A stretch of DNA of 64,000 nt from Acidilutibacter cellobiosedens (GCF_004103715.1 NZ_CP035282.1:2842673-2906672), one strand, 5' to 3'; positions 9,289 to 19,080 are shown, counted from the stretch's first letter. Translations and numbers: made by a program. Notes: generated from the sequence alone by a model not told the origin.

Positions 9289-10158
9289 TCAAAAAATTAA
9301 ATGTATCGTGCTGTCCTTTAACATTTCTAAAAATGCTGCATTATCTATTAATTTGTCTTGCTCCTCAATTGAATTATCCTGTTTTTTTCTCGTAAATTTT
9401 ATTCTTCTCGTCTGCCTGTAACTGTCCACAAAGGCATCAATATTATTTTCATTTATATATCCAAGCCTTGTCCATTCATAAATCAGAAAATCATTCGACT
9501 TAAATGTTATGGAAGTATTATTTCTATTTTTAAATCGCTCATCTCCATAAAGTATTTCCTTGGCCTTAGAAATAAATTCATATGTATCTCTGTCACTGCT
9601 AAAGATAGTAATAATATCAATACTTTCACTGTAATAATAGGAAAGAATATAACTTAGAACAGAAATAGATATCTCTCCTGCATTTTTCCTTTGAATTCTG
9701 CCGTTTGAAAGTTTCCTCTGGTCTAGACCCTCTTCATAAAATATGTTTAGCCATTCTTCATAGGGGTCCAAGTCTTCTACAGGTCTGTTTTTTAAGATGT
9801 TTTTCTTGATAAAACTAATTAGTCTGCTCACATTGTAGCAGCAATACAAAAACAGATAGTATAATTCTACTTCTTTGTAATCCACTAATATTAAATAATC
9901 AACTTCATCTATAATTTGGACCTTCAAGTAATGTTCTAAATCATTTATGTAACTTTTTCTATTATCACTATCACAGACCTCAACCCATACCCATTGAGGA
10001 ATAAAAATAATATCATACTGGCTAAATATCTTTTCAGGGCTGATGCTCCCATGTACCCAAGTCAAAAATTCAACAGAGTTGTTATCTAAGATGCAAACTT
10101 TGAGAGACTTGCCCGTGGAAAGGTATTTTTTTAAATCATTTATGCCTTCTCCTTTCAT
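9289..10158 (-). CDS. PIN-like domain protein, putative toxin of an XRE/ImmA cassette
   Basis: The 289-residue protein has PIN-like features: an acidic residue after the first strand (KVCILDNNSVEFL, near residue 25), a WVWVEVCDSD segment near 58 with Glu and Asp, and a C-terminal acidic strand IITIFSSDRDTYEF near 192. PIN domains are metal-dependent RNases. The assignment is from pattern, not a close family match. Its ATG overlaps the stop of the upstream metallopeptidase gene, so the XRE, peptidase and PIN genes form one coupled unit. A similar trio lies at 20850-22601. It probably acts as a toxin or defence effector released when the peptidase clears the repressor. Confidence 0.55.
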   Translation of the reverse strand: MKGEGINDLKKYLSTGKSLKVCILDNNSVEFLTWVHGSISPEKIFSQYDIIFIPQWVWVEVCDSDNRKSYINDLEHYLKVQIIDEVDYLILVDYKEVELYYLFLYCCYNVSRLISFIKKNILKNRPVEDLDPYEEWLNIFYEEGLDQRKLSNGRIQRKNAGEISISVLSYILSYYYSESIDIITIFSSDRDTYEFISKAKEILYGDERFKNRNNTSITFKSNDFLIYEWTRLGYINENNIDAFVDSYRQTRRIKFTRKKQDNSIEEQDKLIDNAAFLEMLKDSTIHLIF

Positions 10159-10949
10159 TTGACAAGCCCCTCCACTCCTTTTTTAATTTTACTCTTTAGT
10201 TTGAGTAGAAACTGATAATTATCCTTATGATGGGAAACATCTGGGTTTTCTTTCATAGCATTTTGTATCTTTTTCTCTAACCCCCCCAAACTTACAACAA
10301 ATGAGGGTTTTACTAACTCTGCATCCAATTCCAAATCTATAAATTTTTGCACTAAGTCATCAGGTTTATTATCAAAATGCTCAAGAATTTTTTCTTTTAA
10401 ATCCAAATCATTATATTTTGTAACGGCTTCTTCAAATAGTTCTATCAGTACTGCCTTATATGGTGCCTTATATACATCCATGCATTTTATAACTCTGTCA
10501 ATAAAATTTTCATCATCTAGTGAATAGTAGTAGTCGTACACATTGCCAAAAATCATTTTTGCAGCAAAATAATCTGCTCTTCTCTCATTCAAATCCATAT
10601 CAACAGCAATATTATGGGTCTCATCCATTAAACTGAGGTCATAGAACAAATGATATATTTCATGCCATGCAACAAAATATTGGTAGACACGGGGCTGTGC
10701 TGTATTGATAACTGGTATTTTAATACTTCCCTTTGTAATAATAGCCCCGCCCCAATACTCATCATCAATAGGAATCTGGATTAAATGCTTCTCTTTTAAT
10801 ACCGAAAAAGACAGTTTATCCTGTCCCGTTACCCTCGACTTATTAAATCTGACTGTAAAATCATTTGTTAATCTTAATATATCATCTTTAATCAGGTTAT
10901 TTTTTTCAATAACCTGCTCAAGATTATTACTCGTTATTAATTCCGACAT
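10155..10949 (-). CDS. ImmA/IrrE-family metallopeptidase
   Basis: The zinc motif HEIYH lies near residue 96 (numbered from the internal ATG used here), followed by ERRADYFAAKMIFG near 125, the second zinc-ligand helix of the M78 family. ImmA/IrrE peptidases typically cleave a partner XRE repressor. The start at 10949 is preferred over 10958 because AAGAAGG is correctly spaced for it. It lies 13 bases after the XRE gene and overlaps the PIN gene by 4 bases. The C-terminal 110 residues are helical and of unknown role. Confidence 0.8.
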   Translation of the reverse strand: MSELITSNNLEQVIEKNNLIKDDILRLTNDFTVRFNKSRVTGQDKLSFSVLKEKHLIQIPIDDEYWGGAIITKGSIKIPVINTAQPRVYQYFVAWHEIYHLFYDLSLMDETHNIAVDMDLNERRADYFAAKMIFGNVYDYYYSLDDENFIDRVIKCMDVYKAPYKAVLIELFEEAVTKYNDLDLKEKILEHFDNKPDDLVQKFIDLELDAELVKPSFVVSLGGLEKKIQNAMKENPDVSHHKDNYQFLLKLKSKIKKGVEGLVK

Positions 10950-10962
10950 AATCTGCACCTTC

Positions 10963-11337
10963 TTAATTGTAATACAGTTCGCACATATGAACTATATCTT
11001 CTAGAATACCAAACATCTCTTGAGCATTAGGTTTCAGGACATGATTCTCTGGAGCATTGTCAGACAGAGCAAAAACAAGTTCCTTTTTTGTATTATACTT
11101 TGGAACATAGTTAAGTAATTGTTCTCCATCCATGCCCTGTGTTTCCAAGATTTTTCGAACATGAGTTTTAAATGTCGCAAGGCTGTCGACTTCTCCTTTG
11201 ATTAATTTATCTAAAGTAGGTCTTGAAATATTGGTAAGTCTTGAGAAGGAAGACTTCGTATATCCGTTGTCTTTAATGATACTCAATATATTTTTGCCAA
11301 TTAGTTTTCTATTTTCAAATAATAATTCCATACTCAT
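10963..11337 (-). CDS. XRE-type helix-turn-helix regulator
   Basis: The 124-residue protein has a helix-turn-helix at about residues 23-50 (YTKSSFSRLTNISRPTLDKLIKG). The rest is an acidic helical region that could be the peptidase target. It is the first gene of the XRE/ImmA/PIN unit, with AGGAGG before the ATG. A dyad in its promoter (11361-11375) suggests autoregulation. It probably represses the operon until cleaved. Confidence 0.75.
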   Translation of the reverse strand: MSMELLFENRKLIGKNILSIIKDNGYTKSSFSRLTNISRPTLDKLIKGEVDSLATFKTHVRKILETQGMDGEQLLNYVPKYNTKKELVFALSDNAPENHVLKPNAQEMFGILEDIVHMCELYYN

Positions 11338-11344
11338 TTTTTAC

Positions 11345-11395
11345 ACCTCCTATTATATTATACACCAAAAGTGTAAAAAAAGATACAGCATGTAA
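11345..11395 (-). promoter_or_regulatory. promoter and operator-like dyad of the XRE/ImmA/PIN operon
   Basis: A TATAAT box (plus strand 11357-11362) follows a T-rich -35 zone. The dyad TACAC-N5-GTGTA at 11361-11375 overlaps the -10 region, where an XRE repressor would block polymerase. Confidence 0.5.
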
Positions 11396-11501
11396 AAAAA
11401 ATTTTTACGAATTTTAAAGGTTGACTTTTTAGTAATAAAATTTCCTATAAGAAAAAAGCATCAGCAGAATTTATTTCCTGCTAATGCCTTTTACCTATTA
11501 C

Positions 11502-11963
11502 CTAATGAAGAATGCAACCTTTTATTCTGTAATTCTTAATATAATCCCAGTATGCCTTTTCTTCATCCCGTTCTAACATTTTTAAAATGCTCTCAATATA
11601 ATCATAAAAATCCTTGTATGTCTTGCGGATGGAAGGCCGCAATTCTTCTCTCAGATGCGGTAATAAATAATTGCAAAACACCAAATCCCTTAAGACCAGG
11701 AATTCTGCAATACTTGTTTCAATAATAACTTCTTTTTTATTGTAAGGTTCGGCTATAAGAATATACAGTTTAACCATTAACATCTCGGCATTGCCTATAT
11801 ATTCATATATTGCAAAGTTATTGACTATCTCTTCTTCATTACCTAATATTTCACGAAGTCTATCTACCTGCTGTAATAAAGTAAATAGTAATTTTTTGGG
11901 AATTATAACTTGAATATTTTCTTCATTGAATTTTGTATAAATTTCTTCCGGTTTTAGAAACAT
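11502..11963 (-). CDS. hypothetical protein (153 aa)
   Basis: I do not recognise this protein. It is predicted mostly helical, with amphipathic repeats (LLFTLLQQVDRLREILG) and no cysteine motif or membrane segment. AAGGAGGG precedes the ATG. It stands alone on the minus strand between the XRE promoter and the first IS21-like element. Confidence 0.5.
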   Translation of the reverse strand: MFLKPEEIYTKFNEENIQVIIPKKLLFTLLQQVDRLREILGNEEEIVNNFAIYEYIGNAEMLMVKLYILIAEPYNKKEVIIETSIAEFLVLRDLVFCNYLLPHLREELRPSIRKTYKDFYDYIESILKMLERDEEKAYWDYIKNYRIKGCILH

Positions 11964-12153
11964 AAAATGAGCCCTCCTTAGTATTATAAAATTCCTATTT
12001 GTGAACTGTATATAATATAAAGAGGGCTATATACTGGTAACAAGTGTTTTTTGCAAGAGGAAATTCCTCACTTTTGCAAATTTTTTTCCTCACCCCATAG
12101 GTGGGGAATTTTTGATCATTGCAGCCATCTTTCAACTTTTTATTCTGCGGTTA

Positions 12154-12879
12154 CTAAGCCGAAATACTTGATTCTCTCATCCTGTTGCTCTCCCCGGGGA
12201 AAAGCAGCAGGTGACAGTGGTGTAAAACTCTATCCAGTATTGCGGCTGTCATATCTTTATCATAAAAAACATTTATCCATCTTGAAAATTCAATATTAGT
12301 GTTTATAATCAGTGTTCTTTGTTCATAGCATTCGGATATAAGTTCAAACAACAGCCGGGCTCCTGTTACATCAAGGGGTACATATCCCCATTCATCACAT
12401 ATAATCAGTTCCGCTTTCATAATCTTTTTCATAAAACTGCTTAAGGTTCCTTCTTTCTTTGCTTCCGACAGTCTGTTAACTAATGCTGCCGTACGGTAAA
12501 AACGGGTTTCCATCCCTTTTTTACAAGCTTCTACTCCTAATGCTATGGATAAGTGAGTTTTCCCTGTACCTACATTTCCGTACATTATGATATTTGTTTT
12601 GCTTTCACAAAACTTTAACTCCTTTAAATACTCCGGTGTAACACCTGGAGGCAGGCTTATTTCATCAAACTTGAATCCGTTAAATGTTTTTATACTATAG
12701 AATCCTGCCTTGCTTATTAGTTTATCTATTCTTGCTGTTTTTCTGTGTTCTATTTCTTCCTGCAGTAGTTTAAGTAAAAATTCCTGATGATTTTCCCCTT
12801 CCGTTGTCTGTGCCTGTTCTGCCAGGTTTTGACTTAATCTGAGACGTTTACAGCATTCTCTGATTTCTTTATCTAACAT
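12154..12879 (-). CDS. istB: IstB-type transposition helper ATPase
   Basis: The 241-residue AAA+ protein has Walker A GNVGTGKTH near residue 101 and Walker B LIICDEWGYVPLD near 159, typical of IstB. It helps IstA choose and engage target DNA. It overlaps istA by 7 bases. It is only distantly like the IstB at 22931, so the two IS elements are different members of the family. Confidence 0.93.
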   Translation of the reverse strand: MLDKEIRECCKRLRLSQNLAEQAQTTEGENHQEFLLKLLQEEIEHRKTARIDKLISKAGFYSIKTFNGFKFDEISLPPGVTPEYLKELKFCESKTNIIMYGNVGTGKTHLSIALGVEACKKGMETRFYRTAALVNRLSEAKKEGTLSSFMKKIMKAELIICDEWGYVPLDVTGARLLFELISECYEQRTLIINTNIEFSRWINVFYDKDMTAAILDRVLHHCHLLLFPGESNRMRESSISA

Positions 12880-14405
12880 GTCCTTTTACCCCATTTTTTC
12901 AATGCCTTATCATACTTTGATAAATCTGTTTTCGTAGGTTTCAGTCGGGGTATTCTGCTTTCTGTTTTCATCGGAGGTAATTCCCTTATCTCACTGCATA
13001 AATGCCTGTGCATGCTTATCAGGCTGTCTACATCCACTGCATCATAACATAGTACTTGGGTTACTGTTTGTGCTGCATTCTCAAAACCATTTTTCTCTGT
13101 TAATGAAGCTATTACGGATAGTATCTTCCCTCTCTCGCTTCTTTTACATTTATCCAGGTATTTCTTCATATCTTCCGGCATAATGTTATAGATACCACTA
13201 TATTTTAGTGCCCCAGGACGTTTGGCAAGCTGCCTCAGATAGGGAAGCCACTTCATGCTTTGCTGTTTATGATCTCCGTATAATCTTTTGTGCCGAACAA
13301 TTTCGTTTTGATTTTCATCCATAGGTATCACATATAAAGATGTAATTTTGATTACAACACGGGTATTTGCGTATTTTGGTGAAACGGAATATTCATGTAA
13401 TCCATTGTTTAAATAAAATCGCCCATATCCGTTTGTATGTACTATATGATATCCTGCTGTATCAAACTCTGTTGCAGGCAGCGGTAAAAAATTCTTTTTA
13501 TCTTCTTCAAACAATTTACTGATAAAATCTGCTTTCCTGTAATGCTCCCTGTTTCCGTCTTCATTACATTTGACAAGTAATTCCTCGTTATATTTCCTTA
13601 ATTCCTGAAATCTCGGAATGGGGACTAACATATTTCTCCTGTGGTATCCTACTTTTGATTCAACATTCCCCTTTTCATGCCCTGCCTCAGGATTACAGAA
13701 TACAGTATCAAAACCGTAATGTTCCCGAAATCTCATGAATTTTTCAGTCAGGTTACGGCTTCCTTCTTTCAGTATTTTGGTTACAATCGTCTTCGTATTG
13801 TCAAACCATAACCGGGTTGGAACACCTCCTATATATTCGAATATTGCTTTCAATCCTTCCAACAAACATTCAATATTTTCTCCATAGAATAACTGAAGAT
13901 ATCCCTGATTACTGTATGGGAAAGATACATTCAGATATTTTCCGTCATGAAGTACGCCATTTTCATAAAACTGTGCATCCCCGAAATCAACCTGTGCTTC
14001 ACCCGCAGGGTGCTCCAACGGCAAATATCCTTCTTTTTCGGTATGAAAAATTTCCTTTTTCTTTAATGTTACAAAAGCCGCTACTGTCCGGTAAGAACAG
14101 TCAAAACCTTCGATTTCTTCTTTCAGTCTGTTATAGACCCTGGTGGCTGTATGACGTTGTTTCTTTTTTGCTTTCTTATCATTCTCCAGCCATTGGGTAA
14201 TAATTGACTTGTAAGGATCAAGTTTAGAAAATTCCATATTTGTTTTAACTGCAGGAACAGGCTTGTTCCAATCATTTTTATTAATATACTCCCTTATTGT
14301 TTTTCTGTCATAACCGGTTTCACGGGATATTTGAGATATATTTTTCCCTTCCTCAAAGTAAAGTTTTCTGATATCATATATTTGTGCCATTGTTAGCATC
14401 TCCAT
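12873..14405 (-). CDS. istA: IstA-type DDE transposase
   Basis: The 510-residue protein has an N-terminal helix-turn-helix (ISQISRETGYDRKTIREYI) and an rve-type catalytic core: Asp in QVDFGDAQF near residue 140, Asp in LWFDNTKT near 202, and Glu in GNVESKVGY near 246. The length is normal for IS21 transposases. It appears intact and may still be active. Confidence 0.93.
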   Translation of the reverse strand: MEMLTMAQIYDIRKLYFEEGKNISQISRETGYDRKTIREYINKNDWNKPVPAVKTNMEFSKLDPYKSIITQWLENDKKAKKKQRHTATRVYNRLKEEIEGFDCSYRTVAAFVTLKKKEIFHTEKEGYLPLEHPAGEAQVDFGDAQFYENGVLHDGKYLNVSFPYSNQGYLQLFYGENIECLLEGLKAIFEYIGGVPTRLWFDNTKTIVTKILKEGSRNLTEKFMRFREHYGFDTVFCNPEAGHEKGNVESKVGYHRRNMLVPIPRFQELRKYNEELLVKCNEDGNREHYRKADFISKLFEEDKKNFLPLPATEFDTAGYHIVHTNGYGRFYLNNGLHEYSVSPKYANTRVVIKITSLYVIPMDENQNEIVRHKRLYGDHKQQSMKWLPYLRQLAKRPGALKYSGIYNIMPEDMKKYLDKCKRSERGKILSVIASLTEKNGFENAAQTVTQVLCYDAVDVDSLISMHRHLCSEIRELPPMKTESRIPRLKPTKTDLSKYDKALKKWGKRTC

Positions 14406-14531
14406 TTCCTCCTTGCAATCTAATCAATTACAAGGATAATATATTGGTCAGATGTCTGCAATGGCATTTGCAATATTGGGGAAATTACCTCTGCAAAAGT
14501 GGGGAATTCTACTTTGCAATATTGGGTAATT

Positions 14532-15583
14532 TTATTTTACAGCAAACATTTGTGGTATAAACATATTTTTATCTTCTACTTTGACTTGTACATACTTAAT
14601 GTTTTCAGAAGAAGTATAATCGCTAATATTATGCTTTCCTTCTCTGGCGTCCTTAAGTATATTTTCTATATCATTTCGATTCTTAAACCTCATTACTTCA
14701 ATGAGTTCTTTTTGTTCAATTTCGCCTTTATAATCATTTAGTAAATTATTTAATCTTTCAGAAGATGCACCTCTCCACTCATAAATCATTTGTTTAGAAT
14801 CAGCAAAAAATATGGCTTTATTTTTTTACCTATTAATTTTTTTACTATTTTGTCTTGTAAATCTGATGAATCTTGGTATTCATCTAGTATAATAAGATTA
14901 TATTTGTTTTGAATTACACTTAATAACGTCTGCGACTTATTTAATAATTCCATCATATAATAGGCTATATCTGAAAAACCTATGTACCCTTCTTTATTAA
15001 CTTCTTTAATTATATTTTTGATATCTTCCTTATAAGGAATAAGTTTTTTTACAGAGGCTTTGACATTTCCATAGCGAGTTAAAGGTGTAAAATCCCCTTC
15101 AAGCAAAGTCTCAGCCCAGTCATATTGGTCTTTATTATTTATGTCATACCCTGGTATTGTTGAAAATTTTCCCTGAAGTATTTCTCTCCTTTGCTTAGGC
15201 GACATAATAATTAAATTTTCTTTCAGCCCCAAATATTTACTATACGCCCATACATACTTCTGAAAAAATGAATGAAAATTTGTTATCTCTATATATTTCC
15301 CCCAATTAATATCATCAGAACTTAATATATCTAACTGTTTCTCTATTTGTGCTCTTGCATTTTTTGAAAATGTTAATATTAAAACTTTTTTACTGTAACG
15401 AGGATTATTCCTAATATTAAAACGTACGTAATTCATTGCTGTTGCTACTGCTGTAAAAGTTTTTCCAGTACCAGGTGGTGCTTCGACCAGTAATATTCTC
15501 TTATTGGTATTATTTTGAGTAAAATAATTAATAATACTTTCTTGTTCTGGATTAGGTTTAATCATTTTATTCGCCTCGCACAT
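14532..15583 (-). pseudogene. GajB-like UvrD/Rep helicase, frameshifted and truncated
   Basis: The first part (15583 down to about 14812) shows UvrD-family motifs: Walker A EAPPGTGKTFTA near residue 34, motif Ia LILTFSKNARAQIEKQL, and Walker B LIILDEYQDSSDLQ near 228. The frame then breaks in a run of six T near 14806-14812. One extra T would restore FFADSKQMIYEWRGAS, the conserved helicase motif after Walker B. The second frame (14789-14532) ends exactly at the IS21-like element, so the last third is gone and no remainder is visible beyond the IS. Adjacent to an OLD nuclease, it is the helicase half of a Gabija-like system, now inactive. Confidence 0.85.
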
Positions 15584-17462
15584 TTAGAACATTATTATAT
15601 CCTTTTCTAATATACGCACATTTTTCGCAAATATCAGCATATGAAAATAAAGGATTAACTGCTTTATGAATTACACATCTTTTAGAATCTTCACAAACAA
15701 AATTGCTATCAACATATACACCTATAAGATTAAACATGTTTTTAAATTCCACAGCGAGAAAATCTTCAATTTCTTTTTCCTCTGCTTCACTTACCAAGTA
15801 TGAAGCAACATATTTAGCATTAGGTATACCTGCAAGATTAATATGTAAAAACTCTCTTTGAAATTCTTTAATTTCATTATCACTTAACAAATTAATTAAT
15901 TGTTCTAAACTTTTCGATTGCTCAATCTCTTGTAAATTATTATTATATTTATCTTTAAGAATATAACTTTTTGAACTTCCTGGTCTGAACGGTTTCAAAT
16001 AATCATCTTTATATTTTTTGAATTCATGTATTTCTTCAAATAGTTCCTTCCAACAATCCTGAAAAACTTGCATACTTATTATTGCTGTTTCATAATCTTT
16101 GGGCAAAATCAGAATTAAGCATTTTACCTGATTTTTCATAAAATTATTTAGTAAACGTTCAATATCAGCATCGTTATCAACCAAGCATATACAAGGAATA
16201 TTACATTCACTAAAGAATTTCGCATATTTATAAATTTCATCTTTTCCTCCTCCCATTATCAAATCTACTCCATTATATTCCAAGCCTTTCTTATACTTTT
16301 TTGAAAATATAGAGAGTCCAGATAAGTCTGCTTCTCCTTCAACTAATAGAACACCTTTAGAAAATAATCCTGAGATTAAATCTATTTTTGCATACTGTTC
16401 AATTTTTTTCTTAAATTTATTATCAACATACTCTAATGAAGGAAGAGGTCTAATTTCACCATCTCTCATCAAAAAGATGTTTTCAAACTCATGCATTTTT
16501 GCTACTTCAATTGAATGAGTCGTTAAGAAAATTTGACCTTTTATTGTATCAGTAATGTTTTGTATTATTTTCCGCTGCATAAATGGTTCAAGGTTTTGCT
16601 CTGGCTCTTCTAAAAATAATATTCCTGTTTCCTTTAACATTTCTCCTAAAGCAATTAGCAGCATTAAATTTTTTATACCTTTTGATTGATATTTAATTGG
16701 TATATACTTTTCCGTATTCTTATTTTTAAAAACAAGACTAAAGGCTTGCAATGTTTTACTTTCACTTAATTCAGTGGCTTCTAGACTTATAGCCACTTCA
16801 TCATCTGAAATCAAATTAAAGTTAGCGAAGTTATTACCTAAATTTTCTAATGCTAACTTAAAATCTGGGTCTTTCATTAAGCAAGCAGTAGTAGTATTAT
16901 TAAATTCTTCTATTATGCTTTGAATTAAGACATTTAAGTTATCATGATGTATAAATTTTGATAATACTGAATTTCTAACAAAAGATAGTTCCTTAAGCGG
17001 GTCTCTCTCTGATTCTATGTATTTAAAATTGATTATACCTTTATGTACTTGTTTGAAAGAATGCTCTTTTCCATTTGAAAAGATACTATGTATTGGCTTT
17101 TTATCAGGTCCAGCCTTAAACCTTGTAATCAAAACTAATTCTTTTCCATTTTCACTAATATTATCATTTTCATCAACATGTTCAAAATATAACTCTCCAT
17201 CATCCTCAATAAAGTCATCCAAATCTTTAAACCACACTTCAATCAAAATAGTGTTTGACGTGTTTCTATCATAATAGTCAATGTCAGATAATGTTCTATT
17301 GTACCATTGAATATACGGATTGAGTAAATAATCTAAAGCAGTTGCCAATGTTGATTTTCCACAACCGTTAGGCCCAATTATCACATTAACATTTTTATTT
17401 GGTTTCCATTCTAGTTTTTTAATACTCCTGAAATTTTCAATTATTATTTTATATATATACAC
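15567..17462 (-). CDS. OLD-family ATP-dependent nuclease, GajA-like
   Basis: The N-terminal half is an ABC ATPase: IIGPNGCGKST near residue 28, signature-like YQSKGIKNLMLL, Walker B ILFLEEPEQNLEP, and LTTHS as H-loop. The C-terminal half is a TOPRIM nuclease: LLVEGEADLSGL and CLVDNDAD. An extra cysteine cluster at the C-terminus (CEDSKRC, CEKCAY) could bind zinc and is not a usual GajA feature. The GTG at 17462 is chosen because GGGGGAG is well placed upstream. It overlaps the helicase gene by 17 bases. GajA with GajB forms the Gabija anti-phage complex; with GajB broken, this gene alone may not defend. Confidence 0.85.
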   Translation of the reverse strand: MYIYKIIIENFRSIKKLEWKPNKNVNVIIGPNGCGKSTLATALDYLLNPYIQWYNRTLSDIDYYDRNTSNTILIEVWFKDLDDFIEDDGELYFEHVDENDNISENGKELVLITRFKAGPDKKPIHSIFSNGKEHSFKQVHKGIINFKYIESERDPLKELSFVRNSVLSKFIHHDNLNVLIQSIIEEFNNTTTACLMKDPDFKLALENLGNNFANFNLISDDEVAISLEATELSESKTLQAFSLVFKNKNTEKYIPIKYQSKGIKNLMLLIALGEMLKETGILFLEEPEQNLEPFMQRKIIQNITDTIKGQIFLTTHSIEVAKMHEFENIFLMRDGEIRPLPSLEYVDNKFKKKIEQYAKIDLISGLFSKGVLLVEGEADLSGLSIFSKKYKKGLEYNGVDLIMGGGKDEIYKYAKFFSECNIPCICLVDNDADIERLLNNFMKNQVKCLILILPKDYETAIISMQVFQDCWKELFEEIHEFKKYKDDYLKPFRPGSSKSYILKDKYNNNLQEIEQSKSLEQLINLLSDNEIKEFQREFLHINLAGIPNAKYVASYLVSEAEEKEIEDFLAVEFKNMFNLIGVYVDSNFVCEDSKRCVIHKAVNPLFSYADICEKCAYIRKGYNNVLNVRGE

Positions 17463-17477
17463 CTCTATCTCCCCCAA

Positions 17478-17680
17478 TAGGTTTTTTAATCAATGGGTCT
17501 ATCTAAGTAGTTACAGATATTAAAACTATTACATAAAACATCGAAATATTTTCATTAATAATTATAAGACAAATTTCATATTTTTTCCACAAAACTTGCC
17601 GATTTACATAGTAAATTAAAATTATGCAAATATGAGAGACACAGTGAATTTTTCGTCTAAAATGTCTAAGATTAAGTTAA
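17478..17680. other. AT-rich spacer upstream of the OLD nuclease
   Basis: No gene is seen. It probably holds the promoter for the Gabija-like pair on the minus strand, but no clear -35/-10 pair stands out. Confidence 0.3.
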
Positions 17681-17893
17681 TTAATCTAAATTCAAACATT
17701 TTTTCAAATCAGTAATGCTTCTAAAATAACATTCAATAAATGTGTTATTAATATAATCTTCGTTTTTTCCTATACAAAGATTTACTCTATAAAATATGTC
17801 CAATCGTTCATCAAAGCCTCTATCAATTTGTATATCATTAAGCATAAAAGTTTGTAATACAGTAAAATTACCGAAAATTGTAACACCTATCAT
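17681..17893 (-). CDS. possible small protein (70 aa)
   Basis: The 70-residue ORF is preceded by TGGAGTGA about ten bases before the ATG. It has no recognised motif and no membrane segment. It could be real or a remnant; nothing in its surroundings decides. Confidence 0.3.
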   Translation of the reverse strand: MIGVTIFGNFTVLQTFMLNDIQIDRGFDERLDIFYRVNLCIGKNEDYINNTFIECYFRSITDLKKCLNLD

Positions 17894-18008
17894 TAATAAA
17901 TCACTCCACTCAATACTGATTTTGAGATATTATATAAGCAGTATTCTGCATATCAACTTTTGGAGTGATTTTTTTAGACATCTTACTTCAAGTAGAACAT
18001 TTTGATTA

Positions 18009-18057
18009 TTACATTGAACGGCTTTAGTAGTATAAATCTACTAAAGCCGTTCAATGT
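18009..18057. terminator. perfect 21-bp inverted repeat, terminator-like
   Basis: Arms TACATTGAACGGCTTTAGTAG and its exact complement flank a 7-base AT loop. There is no long T-run, so it could equally be a protein-binding or transposon-related palindrome. It lies between genes pointing away on either side. Confidence 0.5.
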
Positions 18058-18208
18058 ATAAAGCAATGGCAATTGCCTTTTAATATTTTAATATAGCACA
18101 TATTTTTAAAGACTTTTTTGCGCTTCCTGTAATATTTACTGGTTAAATTCATACTATTTTTGTGGTATAATATAACAAAAATCATATGTAAAGAGGTAGA
18201 ATCTTTTA

Positions 18209-18331
18209 ATGAAAGAAACAACAAAAATAATTGAACAATCGATTGACAGCAATCAAAAAGAAATCGAAAGTATTATGGACGCTATAATTAATGAAAATAG
18301 GCAGGCCCTTATAGAGTTGGCAAAACAATAA
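18209..18331 (+). CDS. very small acidic helical protein (40 aa)
   Basis: The 40-residue ORF starts METT-free as MKETTKIIEQSID and is rich in Glu, Ile and Asn, predicted as one or two amphipathic helices. Signals are good: an extended -10 (TGTGGTATAAT) near 18160-18172, AAAGAGG ahead of the ATG, and a terminator at 18387-18414. It may be a small antitoxin-like or regulatory peptide; function unknown. Confidence 0.5.
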   Translation: MKETTKIIEQSIDSNQKEIESIMDAIINENRQALIELAKQ

Positions 18332-18386
18332 TAATTATTATGCTTACTTTTCAAATAGGTTTGTCTAAGAATTTTGTATTGAGTTT

Positions 18387-18414
18387 AATAAGCCGAGATA
18401 TTTCTCGGCTTATT
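18387..18414. terminator. bidirectional terminator
   Basis: Stem AATAAGCCGAGA / TCTCGGCTTATT with a 4-base loop. It ends the 40-aa gene on the plus strand and the resolvase gene on the minus strand. Confidence 0.8.
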
Positions 18415-18427
18415 ATTAATTATCTTC

Positions 18428-19051
18428 TTAAATTTCATTATAAACTTTTTCATATTCCTTAACCCGTCTATAAAATGTATTTCTCTTCATCATACACAAT
18501 TCCATCGCTTTAACGGCTGTTATTTCTCCTGACTTCCATCGCTTATACACTTTTTCAAAATTATCATCGATATTATGTTTAGGTCTCCCAAATTTAACCC
18601 CTTTTGCCTTTGCTACGGCTATTCCTTGGCTTTGTCTTTTCCTTATATTATCCCTTTCCCGTTCTGCGACAAAACTTAGAACCTGAAGCACTAAATCGCT
18701 TACGAAGTTGCCTAAGGTATCCTTATATTGAGTAGTATCTAATAGGGGCATGTCTAACACTTTAATATCTGCTTTAATTTCCTCTGTTATTTCTCTCCAC
18801 TCTTTTAAAATTTCCCTATAATTTCTACCAAATCTGTCAATTGCCTCAACTATCAGTAAATCCCCCTGATTTAACACTCTCTTTATTAGTTGATATTCTT
18901 TCCTCTCAAAATTCTTTCCGCTTTCCTTATCAATAAAAATAAATCGCTCATCTACTCTATGCTTTTTCATCTCTTCTATTTGGCGTGCTTCATTTTGGTC
19001 TTTAGAACTAACCCTTATATACCCATAAATTCTTCTATTTATATTTCTCAC
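18428..19051 (-). CDS. small serine recombinase (resolvase/invertase)
   Basis: The 207-residue protein has the resolvase catalytic domain: YGYIRVSSKDQ (nucleophile Ser near residue 14), LIVEAIDRFGRNYREI near 66, and AERERDNIRKRQSQGIAVAKAKG leading to a C-terminal helix-turn-helix (TAVKAMELCMMKRNTFYRRV). It should resolve cointegrates or invert DNA at a res site. The start is GTG after AAAAAGG. A cluster of perfect palindromes immediately upstream (19081-19190) is the likely res site and autoregulatory operator. Confidence 0.9.
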   Translation of the reverse strand: MRNINRRIYGYIRVSSKDQNEARQIEEMKKHRVDERFIFIDKESGKNFERKEYQLIKRVLNQGDLLIVEAIDRFGRNYREILKEWREITEEIKADIKVLDMPLLDTTQYKDTLGNFVSDLVLQVLSFVAERERDNIRKRQSQGIAVAKAKGVKFGRPKHNIDDNFEKVYKRWKSGEITAVKAMELCMMKRNTFYRRVKEYEKVYNEI

Positions 19052-19080
19052 CGTCCTTTTTAAAAAGAAAATAAAAAACT

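Larger units (their letters stand above)
12044..14527 (-). mobile_element. IS21-like insertion sequence, copy 1
   Basis: An istA/istB pair is flanked by related terminal repeats. The left end (12044-12110) carries TTGCAAGAGGAAATTCC and a CACTTTTGCAAA unit. The right end (about 14465-14527) carries the inverted counterpart (CTGCAAAAGTGGGGAATTC, TTTGCAATATTGGG). Exact outer bases are uncertain by a few positions and no clear target duplication was seen. The right end truncates the helicase gene at 14532, so the insertion broke gajB. Confidence 0.85.
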
